Assembly: GCA_037043015.1 (NCBI GenBank)
Contig: CM073331.1
Coordinates: 620,001 to 684,000, forward strand
Direction: 5' to 3'
Source: Bryum argenteum
Taxonomy: Eukaryota; Streptophyta; Bryopsida; Bryales; Bryaceae
DNA length: 64,000 nucleotides
The notes under the pieces: generated by a model
The model's database searches: none
Told to the model about the DNA's origin: nothing
What the model saw: only the letters and a program-made list of their open reading frames with translations
Part shown: piece by piece, positions 11,467 through 21,471 of the stretch
Layout of the letters: each line of letters opens with the position of its first letter
How positions within the stretch are numbered: position 1 is the stretch's first letter
Program-made: the position numbers and the translations under genes

Positions 11467-11771
11467 AGTAATGTAAACCACTTGAAAGGGAAGGGCGTAC
11501 ATAAGGAGGAGACACCTATGACAAAAAGGGAAAACAAAAATATATATAATATTGTCCAGACTATGATGGAGCAATCCATTTAAAGGGAACAAAATTCTAA
11601 GAGGAGAGAATTGACTGCATGATTGACCACGACTGCTCAACTCCCTTTCCGAGAAGAAGTGAAAATGATTTGTGATCTTGATTGATGGAGGCAAAATGGC
11701 GGGCCAAAATTCCCCTTTGAAATTTCAATATGGTCGATAAAGCGCCACAAAGGGAATCGGAAAAAGTAGGA
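11467..11771 (+). repeat. About 300-bp repeat, copy A (others begin at 12871 and 14430)
   Basis: Starts near TAATGTAAACCACTTGAAAG and ends near GGAAAAAGTAGGAG. It shares GAGGAGACACCTATGACAAA, CAATATGGTC and AAGCGCCACA with the two later copies, in the same orientation. Not coding. Confidence 0.75.
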
Positions 11772-11904
11772 GATCTCTCCCAATCAAGAAGATTATGTTG
11801 TTCCCCCATATGATTTTTCACAAGGCATGTTCATAGTTTGATGTGTGAGTTAATTCCTTGAAATAGCGAAGTCATGCTATTCGTGTAGAGTCTGACAAAA
11901 TTTT

Positions 11905-12187
11905 ATTAATATTCATTAAATACCAAAAATAGTACTGAACCAACCTTATATTTAATTTGAGAAGGAGTTCTCGATAAGCTGAATTTTTTCTCTTTGGGGC
12001 AAACAAGAAATTCGTCCCGCAAAGAACTTTTTCTTCAAAAGGTGATGCTACACAAGATGCCATGTCACTTTGTCATCCATGAATAAAGTTCACCATTGGT
12101 GAGTTCTTCACCTAGTCTAAATCCTCACCGGTCAAGAGTTGCACATTCAACCAATCCAATCAAGTATTACCCTTTCTTTCATTACTA
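11905..12187 (+). repeat. Direct repeat, copy 2 (copy 1 at 10370-10645)
   Basis: Same blocks as copy 1 and the same junction TTTCATTACTA, after which a TIR element follows, here in the opposite orientation. Confidence 0.75.
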
Positions 12188-12855
12188 CCGGCTTTCCAAG
12201 CTTCACATTTGAGTTTCACATGTCTGAATTGTCTATAGCCCTCATTGTTGTGCGTCTCCTTCCTGAATGAGTCAGGCAAGCATTTTGTGAGCTAAACTTG
12301 CCTCGCAGCAGACCACGACCCGCTTGGGGGAACTATAATGTAAGTTTAACCACCTAGAGCCACCTGATTTTTCCGGTAAGGACGACGCGGTTGCATCACA
12401 ATTGAAATTGTCGTAGAAGTCGATGTGCTACAGAGGATTTGAATTTGATGTGTCGTAGAGAGTTAGACATGAATGTGCCAATTAGGGTTCGAGTTGTAGT
12501 TTTCACACAGAGTCGAAGTCGCAGTGCATGTATTTACTCAGTTGACATGTATTCACATAGAATTGGAAACGCCATATTTACCCACTAGCGTCGCATTCCA
12601 GTTTCCGTCATTTTATGATGATCTTCTCGCTCTTACAATTTCTATCCCTTTAGTTTGAAATTTCCCTACAACTTCAATTTATACGATAATAAAATCCAAC
12701 ACTAAGTATCAATTTTCTTAATATTCTAGTCTTGATATTTTACTATCAATCACAATTAATGTTGCAGTTGGCATTTAGAATTGCCATGTTTTGACACAAT
12801 TAATGTTGTAGTTTGTCTTTAGTGTTGCCAACACTAAAAATAAATTTTAGTGTAG
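12188..12855 (-). mobile_element. Non-autonomous TIR element, copy B, inverted relative to copy A and truncated
   Basis: Its reverse complement follows copy A closely: the intact end AAAATTTATTTTTAGTGTTG-like is at the right (about 12819-12855), and further in are GGCGTTTCCAATTCT, CAACTGAGTAAATACATG, the ACGACACATCAA block and TTCAATTGTGATGCAACC. The end equivalent to the last 120 or so bases of copy A is missing. Together with copy A it forms an imperfect inverted repeat with arms of about 650 bp. Confidence 0.75.
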
Positions 12856-12870
12856 TGGACTTCTCCACCG

Positions 12871-14429
12871 TAAAGTAAACCTCTTGTAAGGGGAGGGCTT
12901 ACATAATGAGGAGACACCTATGACAAAAAGGTAAACAAAAATATAAATATAATACTATCTAGACTATGATAGAGCAATCCATTCAGAGGGAAGAGAATAC
13001 TAAAAGGAGAGGGTTGACCGCACGACTGACCATGACTGTTCAACTTCCCTACCTAGAAGAAGTGAAAACGATTTGTGAGCTTGATTGAGGGAGGCAAAAT
13101 GGCGGGCCAAAAGGTGACTCTCAAAAATCAATATGGTCACTAAACCGCCACATAGGGAACCGGAAAAAGTAGGATTTTTATTTTATTTTGTTTATTTATT
13201 GTTTTTAAATATTATGTAAAATCATTAAAAAAATAAAAAAATAAATTTTTTATCAATGTACCATTGATTGAAAAATACATCTATTCGGTAGGAAAAGCTT
13301 AAGCAAAACCTTTGTCTCGCAAATCAACTACAGTAACCTCTATACATTAAGATGAGAAGATAGAAAGGATGTCTAAGTGAAGGTACCTAGAGAAGGTTGA
13401 GTGAGATGAAACTCGGGAGCTAGGTCTACTATACTAGTATAAACATTAGAATGTACACTAAAAATTTATATTTAGTGTTGGATGACAAATAGTGTATTTA
13501 ACCCAACACGTTCATTACACTATTTGTCAAATAGTATACAATTAGTATATGGGACCACCCCTCTAAATGATAGCTTCTCTTTTCTTCATGGTAAATTCTT
13601 CGATCCCCTTCTATAGAGAGATTTAATTTCAAGCCTGTGGATTAAAAAGCTTCCTTGGCGGAGGTGATTGCGCCCCTCTTTCACTGCCTTCATCATCCTC
13701 TGTACTTACTTTATGATAGGCTGCAATTCGTCCTGCAAAGTATTTATGAATACAAAGTGTCGTAAAGAACTCTTGTTGAACTTATTCTAGGATTTTTTAG
13801 GTGCCGAAATAATTCTTGTTGAACTTATGCTGGGGTTTCTCACTTAAAATTTCAAGTCAGAGGTGGTTGTATATCTTCAATTCAGAGATACTTCAATTCA
13901 GAGATGGTTGTATATCTTTTTGAAGGGTTTTCTAAAATCTTGAGAGCGCTTTGTGCAACGGAAGTTGAAGATTGGAATTTAAAGTGCAAGCCTTAGATCA
14001 CTGATAGTACTCGTGAATAAAGTCGTACATTTGGTGAAGGGAGTGTATAGAAATAGTTTATTGAGCTTTTGGTTGTGTGAGATTGATATTTGTAGGTGAA
14101 GCAGATCTGTGCGCCATGGTGGCAACACTTATACTTCCAGGATTAATTTTCAGAGGTCTCATCATGGATTTACAATGATAAGAAGAAAAATAAGAGATTC
14201 CTATTAAAATCTAACACTAAATGTCAACTTACTTACTTGTTGTTCCTTTAAAAATGATTAGTGTTTACGATTGGTGTTGGAATTGACATTTAGTGTTGTT
14301 GTACCTATTTAGTGTTGCCAACACTAAGTATGATTTTTAGTGTAGCAAGTTTATATCAAATCTAGATAAGAACTTATCTATGTGCTTAGGATTAAGAACA
14401 ATCAAGTATTTCCCTTCATATCTCTACCG
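12871..14429 (+). repeat. About 1.56-kb tandem unit 1
   Basis: Unit 1 starts with TAAAGTAAACCTCTTG and carries the 300-bp repeat, an AT-rich tract, the GATTGAAAAATACATCTATT block and a TIR element (13454-14345). The whole order recurs in the next unit. Identity about 75-85 percent by eye with many small indels. Confidence 0.7.
13454..14345 (+). mobile_element. TIR element, copy D1 (892 bp)
   Basis: Left end TACACTAAAAATTTATATTT and right end AGTATGATTTTTAGTGTAG are inverted repeats of about 25 bp; TTAGTGTTGG lies just inside the left end and its inverse CCAACACTAA inside the right. Non-coding. It gives the uninterrupted version of the junction into which the Harbinger element is inserted in copy D2. 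Confidence 0.7.
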
Positions 14430-15872
14430 TAATGTAAAACACTTGAAAGGGGAGGGCGTACATTACGAGGAAACACCTATGTCAAAAGGTAAAGGAAAAA
14501 TATATAGAATACAACATTTCATTCAGAGGGAACAAAATTCTAAAAGGAGAGGGTTGACTGCACAACTGACCACGACTGTTCAACTTCCTTACTCATAAGA
14601 AGTAAAAATGATATGTGAGCTTGATTGAGGGAGGCTAACTGGCGGGCTAAAAGGTCACTTTGAAAAATCAATATGGTCACTAAAGCGCCACATAGGGAAC
14701 CAGAAAAAGTGGGAGGTTTTTTTTGAAAAAAAATATTTTATTTTATCTTATTATTATTTAAGTTCTTTTTGTTTGTTTTAATTCTTATATTTTTTTGATT
14801 GAATCAATCAATGTATCATCGATTGAAAAATACATCTATTCTATAGAATAACATTCAACAAAACCTTTGTCCCGGAAATCAATTGCAAAAACCCCTATAC
14901 ATTAAGATAATGAAGAGGAAGATCAGAAGATAAGAAGGATCTCTAAGTGAAGGTACCTAGATGAGGTTGAGTTAGATAAAACTCACGAGCTACTAGTAGA
15001 AACTTTATAAGGTAGCTACACTAAAAAGTATATTTAGTGCTGGATGATACATAGTGTGTTTAACCCAACATGTTCACAACACCATTTGTCAATTACTACA
15101 CAATTAGTGTATAGAACCACCCCTATTAATGATAGGTTCTCTTTCATTAATGCCAAATTCGTACATCCCCTTTCTAAATGAGATTTGCTTTCACGCCTAT
15201 GATTTTCGAAGGTTTTGTCACAGAGGTGATTGCGCCCCTCTTTTACCACCTCGATCGTCCTCTCTACTCACTTTATTATTGATTGCAATTCGACTTGCAT
15301 TTCATTTATCAAATTTAAAGTGTCATAAAGAATTTTAGCTAAACTTATTCTAGGGTTTCTCAGGTGTCTAAGAAACCGTAAGAATTCGGCTTTGAACTTA
15401 TGTTGGGGTTTCTCAATTAGAATTGCAAGAGGGATGACATAATGAATCGATACTTGAATTTGGAGAATCTTGTATACCTATTTGGAGGGTTTTATAATAT
15501 CTTGGAGGTTGTAGATTGGTATTTAAAGTGAAGGCCTTAGATTACCGGTTGTACTGGGTGAAGTCGTACATTTGGTGAAGATATTGTAGAGAAAGAGTTG
15601 ATTGAGTTTGTCGTTGTGTGAGATTGATATTCGCAGGTGAGGTAGATTTGTGCGCACTTATACTTGGATTAATTTTCAAAGCTCTCATCAAGGATTTACA
15701 AGGATAAGAAGAAAACCAAGAGATCCCTATCAAAATCTAACACTAAATGTCAACTTTCTTACTTGTTTTTATTGTTTACAACTCGTGCTGAAATTGTCAA
15801 TTAGAGTTGCTGTAATTCTACCTGTAGTTGACAATTGGTATTCCTGGTCATATTCAATGTTGCCAACACTAA
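14430..15872 (+). repeat. About 1.56-kb tandem unit 2 (continues at 20659 beyond the Harbinger insertion)
   Basis: Same order of blocks as unit 1: the 300-bp repeat (14430-14714), AT-rich tract, GATTGAAAAATACATCTATT, AAGTGAAGGTACCTAGA, then TIR element D2 starting at 15016 with CTACACTAAAAAGTATATTT. Its right end lies at 20659-20667, because the Harbinger element sits inside it. Confidence 0.7.
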
Positions 15873-16402
15873 GGGTGCGTCCGGACTTGGATGCCTGAAA
15901 CTACTATTCCGTCGGTAGGTGATGTTACAGTATTCATGTGTCCGCACTACAAACAGTAATATGGACGCAGACGATGTGGCATCCGAAGTGGAGGATGAAA
16001 AAGTGACGTATATGTGGGAGTGACAGCAGAGGTTGGCCGGTGATTACCGGAAGAGGTGGGGGTGTTTAGAATATCTGTTTACTTTATAAAAATTAGATTT
16101 ATGTTTCAAAATCTAAGATTACAAGGGAGTTAACTGGAGGTGTCTATTTCGCTCTCGAAGGGGCAATTAAGTTATTTGCGAGTTGGAAACTTTCCGTGCG
16201 GTTCAAGAACCATCTTCGGCGACAAGATTGCCGGCATAGCTACAAACGCGGTAACAGTAACGGCAGCACCACTTCAAATCCTACTGTGCAGTCTCGGTGC
16301 ACGAGCCTTTACTACCGAGTCTCTACAGTAACCGCCTCGAGCTGTCCTTGAATTGCATCAATTGTTCAGCTTCCGTACTCCGAGTCGAAACTACAACACG
16401 TC

Positions 16403-18358
16403 ATGGCCTCTCCTGCAACGCCTGTTACCGGTGCCGGGAACCGCTCCCTTTCTCCTACACAACAATCACAAGGTGAGTCCACTGTTATGTTCTTGGTGTA
16501 AAATTTTGTTGGGAATTCATGTTATCTTCTCCCTCGGTTGCGATTCAGCACTGTTCACGTTGGCTTACCTTCATGAAGGCGACACCTTCTTGTGTAGTAT
16601 GCTGCAGCAGATCTCACGTTCAGTTCGCACCTGAGACTATGAAACAGCCGCTCACCGACCTTCACCCCCCCCCCCAAAACGCCCCTCCGATGCTGCAATG
16701 AGTATTTGTCTGATTTTCCATACTTCCATCATTAATATAAACTTGAATTTGAAAAGCATTGTCTGGACATTATGCAGGGAACACAAACACAACAAGTCAG
16801 AGGCGTCATGTCCCCGACGAAGCTGCATCCAGAGGAAATGCGAAAGGCAAGCGGAAGGCATCTGCTGCTTCCGGCCAGGGGCGGAGTTCTCAAGAGAACA
16901 GAACTAGAGCGGACGATGATGGACCCTCAAGGCACAGGAAGGAGCGTGACTCCAACTGGAGTAAAGACGAAATATTGGCACTTGTTGAGGCAAAGCGTCT
17001 CGAGCACTTGGAGGAAATGGAAGTGATAGATGCGAGGGATCTCATGTCAACTGATGTTACGAAGTGGGGGAAAATTGCACATGAGGTGAATGCTATAACT
17101 GGAGGGGGGGTTGTAAGGGAGGGCCCAGCCTGCAAGCACAAGTGGACATCAACGATGGCTGATTTCAAGCGCATTGCCGACTACCACAAGGGTACAGGGA
17201 GGAACGCAGAGGAATATTTTGTCATCACTTATGCGGACAGAAGGAAGGAAAACCTTCCTCGATCCTTCTTCAAGGAAGTGTATGCTAACATGTACGAGTT
17301 CTTCATGTCACGTCCAATCATGAATCCCCCCCACCATCGGGATCTCCTCCGACCCGAGGACGGGAATTATGCAAGTGACAATCGACGAGGCAGTGCCTCA
17401 GATATCCATGCGGACGTCAAGGACGACGAGAGCTTCATGGACTCCCAGCCAGACAGTTATTACATGAGCAACAGCTTAGGAGACTCTCCGAACATCCCAG
17501 TCAAGGAGGAGACCCGGGAGTCCAGCCCCGATGTTTCTCATTGGGGAAACGGAGCCTGGACTGGCCATCCAGCACCAGAGAATGTGTACCCGGCCCCTCC
17601 ACCGCAGACAGCATCGACTGTCAACATCGGAGGTCATCCTTCGTTCAGTCACGGAGTACCCGGCGGTAGTATGAGCCATCCGCAAGGTCAGTACACTACA
17701 CATATGGAAACAACTACGACTGCTGGGGGGAGGGCCAATGCACAGCCCCGTCAATACCGCGAGGCAATCACCAACTGCAGCCAACCTGCCAACAGCAGGT
17801 TATTCCCCCCGAGTCCCGCTGCGAGGCATCTCTCCACAAGCACCACGTACGGCTGGCATGGCAGACAGTGGCTAAGCAGGGCGGCCGCATGTTCTGTCGT
17901 CCTCAGGGACATCCACTTACGATGTCACGCGACTCAATCGCAATATTGGGCAACGCAGAAACGGACACACTGAACATAAGCTGATGGCTGATGTCACTGC
18001 CGAAGCTGGGGGAAAAATGGTAAAAACTTTGCAAGACATGACTCACGCAAACAAGGAGATGGAGGATATGCGGTTGGAAATGGCTAGCAAAATGCATGCT
18101 GAGCAGATGGAGTACAAGCGGGATAAGGACCGACTGGAATTGGAGAACATGAGATTGGCTTTATTGAACCAGAGACTTGTGGTGAACGCAATATCTAGCC
18201 TCGCAGAGGCAATTGGACGGAGTGCACAACAAGCTGCGTCTCCCTACCCACCGCGTCCTGCACCAGTGCAAGCGAACCCCCCCGCCACTACAAACCTGGT
18301 GACTCAGGCAATGCCAAGCCTTGCATCAGCTTCGCGTACAGCGGAGGATGCGGTATGA
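16403..18358 (+). CDS. Harbinger Myb/SANT-like DNA-binding protein, three exons, frame open
   Basis: Exons 16403-16472, 16778-17686 and 17880-18358 join in phase 1 at both introns (donors GTGAGT and GTCAGT; acceptors TATGCAG and TAAGCAG) to 485 residues ending in TGA. Residues about 82-160 form a trihelix/Myb-SANT domain with the regularly spaced tryptophans W84, W120 and W146 (NWSKDEILALVEAKR, TKWGKIAHEVN, CKHKWTSTMADFKRI). A basic GKRKASA segment precedes it. The middle is low-complexity Pro/Ser/Gly. Residues about 362-435 predict a coiled coil (MADVTAEAGGKMVKTLQDM onward). In this superfamily the Myb-like protein assists nuclear import and TIR recognition by the transposase. The second intron is inferred because without it two frames would be offset; a frameshift is the alternative. 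Confidence 0.82.
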
Positions 18359-18630
18359 AGGTGTTCGGGCAGCATCCACCTTGCCTGCACATCATAGCTG
18401 TGATTGGGAAATGCAAGTTAGTGAGAGGGGTTGAACTTGTGACTGCAAGAGTGTAGTTTTTTTCCTTTATGTTTTTGTAAAACAGAAGTGGATCATGCAT
18501 CCGTTGTTTCCCATGTGTTTGTATGTTGTTAGCCAAAAAAGAAAAAAATAAAAAAATAAAGCGTGTTTGTTGTACAATGAAAGATGTACATTGACGTTGG
18601 GAGAACTGACCTGATCTTCAGTGTCGTGAC

Positions 18631-19812
18631 CTACGGTGCCCTGCGGTTCGCCAAATGCATGCCCAGTGCGATCCTTTTCGCATCCCCTTCTACGTAATCC
18701 ATGTTGGAAGGGCCTGGTGGAGGCGGCTCCACGATGGGATCATCGTCTACCATCGGAACCATCCCTTCAGTCTGAAGCACCTCTAGTAATCTGTCCACTT
18801 GTTCATGTGACTGCCCCAACAGTAGGTTGTGGAGCAAGCAGCAGGTGACAACAACGTCAGGTAAGAAGGTTACATTCAAGTCAGATTTGCCGATGAGCTC
18901 TCGGAACATCTGCTTGAGAACCCCAAAAGCATGCTCAACCACAAACCTCCCCTTTCGAAGCTTTTTACTGAAAAGCCTCTCTGCGTATGATTGCTGAACG
19001 TTAGGACCATCACGATACGGAGTGAGAAGCCATGGGAGGAGGGGGTATCCCTTGTCCTCTATAAAGTACGGGCTGAAGCCATGCTGCGAATATGCAACGT
19101 CAAACAAGTTAGTTTGTGTAGCTAGATGATACAGCCCGGATCGTTTGAGTACTCTCACATCGTGCGTTGACCATGGCATCCCCACTGAGACGTCAAGAAA
19201 GCGAGCACTCCTGTCGACGACAACCTGGCATTGCAAGCTGTAGCCACCCGATTTAAAATAATAGTAATCTTCAGGACACAATGCAGGTTTCCGAATTTTG
19301 AAATGAGTTCCGTCTATCGCCCCTACGACAGCAGGCAGGCTGCAATATTCATCGAATGAATGCATAGTCTCGATCAGTTTGTTGCCCTTCGGCTACTCAA
19401 TCTCCCCTCGTAACTCGATGTTTATGGCATACACAACCTCCTGAAGCATTTCGCTCACGGTCTGTTTTCCTACAGCGAACATCTCTCAACATATCAACAA
19501 ACTCGCCCCCTGGCAAAGCTTGTACAGAGTACATGCGACTCGCACGAGTACTGGGATAGGACGCCTAAATTTTGTGTCTTGTTTTGCCACATGAGGCGCT
19601 AAAACATTGGCGAGCCTGATGACTGACTCCTTCGACATTCTAAAAAATTTTATCCACCGAGAATCGTCAAACTCGAACATCACGAATTGCGAGAACCACG
19701 TAGTGGATCTAGGCTAGACCCACCATCCGAGGTCAGGAGGAAGCAAAACTGAAGTGTGTTGAACCCTAAAATCATGAAGAACGCAAGCGATAATTGAGTT
19801 CATGTCCATCAT
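18631..19812 (-). pseudogene. Harbinger (HARBI1-like) DDE transposase, full length but with three in-frame stops
   Basis: A single frame of 394 codons runs from an ATG at 19812 to TAA-type end at 18631, about the usual length for plant PIF/Harbinger transposases. The catalytic triad is present: D167 (GAIDGTHFKI), D253 (FIEDKGYPLLPWL) and E293 (GRFVVEHAFGVLK). The N-terminal part has PRSTTWFSQFVMFEFDDSRW, the KLCQGAS helix and AVGKQTVSEMLQEVV, as expected of the helix-turn-helix region. Stops interrupt the frame at codons 33 (TAG, 19716-19714), 109 (TGA, 19488-19486) and 140 (TAG, 19395-19393), all before the catalytic core. The core from Met150 is open for 244 codons. The residues around each stop still read as family-like, so splicing out is unlikely. 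Confidence 0.88.
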
Positions 19813-20667
19813 AATTGACTCGGGGATTGTCTAAAGGCAGCAGCCCCTCCACTGCATTTTGCAGCAGGACTACTAAAGCCGGGAGGAATTGGCTCACAGC
19901 GGCCGTGGACACTGTGTTGGTCATTGGATCCCGACGCCCTCCTACACCAATGCTACCCGATTCGTGTCCTCGACGCGCAGCACACCGAACAGTGCCCTAA
20001 GTCACAAAAACTTACCTGAATCCGTCCAGGAAGTCTCGCCGACCTCCGCACACCCAGTAATCCCACCGCTTCTCCCCTACGCAGTTACAAAACCAGAAGG
20101 TCGCCATATGGCCGTCAAGACAAGGGCCAGCGTGAACGCAAGAATAGCAACGTCGATTGCAATGAGGAAACAAAAAATTGAACTGATCAGACACAACACT
20201 CACCGAGGAGAAGCGGCGCCGCGAACGAGATACTGTAAAATAAAAAAACGACCCCCTAGTCCATGGACTCTGCTGATATTCAATCGCACAATACCAACGA
20301 CAGTATCCCAGAACCAACGCACAGCGAACGAGGGATCAAGAGCAGAGAAGAACCCAAAAACCGAAGGAGACAGGAGCGAAATCCTTGAGAGAGGCGATGG
20401 TCGAGTGACGGGAGTGTCACCCTGCCGACGATGTCGAAAATCTGAACCTCCCATCAAATACGGGGTACAAACCGTATTGTACCGACCCATATGCGGATAC
20501 CAATACTGATTATGGTGAATACGTAAAACCAGGGAGTCCCAAAAATTTGAACTCCCCTGAATTTCATCTCACAGTGTGAATCGAACTTTAAAAAAACCGG
20601 TTCCCCCGGATATAGGACTCATTTGCAGAGTTCCCTATGTCCAAGTCCGGATGTACCCTAAATGTAG

Positions 20668-21137
20668 TTCTTATCAAATCTTAATAAGGAACTTATCAAT
20701 ATGCCTAGAGTAGGTGTCAATCATGTATCTTTTTAATATCATTCTATGAACATGGCTAAAAGTTTGCCACTGGCACTTTCACCTCTCGCAGCAAAACGAA
20801 ACTCTTTATTCCGCGTCAGGTAAGAAAGACAAAAACCACCACCTTTTTCAGATTATTGACTTTTGTACTCAAATCTATTTCCATGCAAGATCATATATTT
20901 AGTAACCAGATCATGTACCTGCATGTGATGAATTTCCTAACTTGTCAGAGGAATCGAATTCCCCTTCACTTTTACCAGGAACAAAACAGATCCCCCGAAT
21001 AATTCGTGGGAGAATTGAGCTTTACTCTCCAAGATTTTTCATCGACCTAAACCGGACGTGGAAAACCACCACCGACATCGTGAGGAAGGAAACTTACAGA
21101 CGAAGCTTTTTGTTGGTTTTCCTGCAAACAAAGGAGC
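20668..21137 (+). repeat. Direct repeat of about 475 bp, copy 1 (copy 2 at 23906-24389)
   Basis: Nearly identical to 23906-24389 over long runs, for example GGTAAGAAAGACAAAAACCA and GAGGAAGGAAACTTACAGAC. It follows the end of a TIR element in both places. The encoded frames (a 74-codon plus frame here) are not conserved enough to call a gene. The two copies bracket the third TIR element and its TTAA insertion. Confidence 0.88.
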
Positions 21138-21471
21138 CGGTTGACCGCACGACTGACACGAATTGACACATCCATATCTAACTCCCCACGACACATCAAT
21201 TTCAACTCCCAGCACAACGACTTCTAACCTTCTGCAACAATTTCAATTGTGATGCACCTAGGTGGTCCTTACCAAAAAAAATGAATTAAGTGGTTATTGC
21301 TGGTTGAGCTTACATTCTTGCTCCCCTAGTGCTTGGCAAGTCAAGCTCACGAATGGCTCGTTTGGGTAATGAGAGGCTACAATGATTAGTGTTACAGACA
21401 ATTCACGCATGTGAAACTCAATTGTGAAGCTTGATAAAGGAAGGAGGTAGGTGGAAGAGAGGTTGCCTTAA

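Larger units (their letters stand above)
15873..20658. mobile_element. PIF/Harbinger DNA transposon, 4786 bp, with both TIRs and a TAA duplication
   Basis: The left end GGGTGCGTCCGGACTTGGA (15873-15891) and the inverse of the right end, GGGTACATCCGGACTTGGA (20658-20640), agree at 17 of 19 bases. TAA flanks both sides (15870-15872 and 20659-20661), the TWA-type 3-bp duplication of PIF/Harbinger. The element holds the two genes typical of the superfamily in convergent orientation: a Myb/SANT-like gene (+) and a DDE transposase (-). About 530 bp on the left and 830 bp on the right are non-coding and probably contain promoters. It lies in the right terminal repeat of TIR element D2; element D1 shows the related site without insertion (TTGCCAACACTAA then GTATG). 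Terminal similarity and the open Myb gene suggest a fairly young insertion. Confidence 0.93.

Noticed and set aside
17476-17784. Antisense frame inside the Harbinger Myb gene
   Set aside because: Shadow of exon 2; no similarity.
17687-17879. Frameshift in the Harbinger Myb gene
   Set aside because: A GT-AG intron at exactly these positions joins both frames in phase 1, so damage need not be assumed.
19889-20509. 206-codon plus frame in the right part of the Harbinger element
   Set aside because: Lies in the 5' region of the transposase on the opposite strand, shows no motif and begins at a non-ATG codon.
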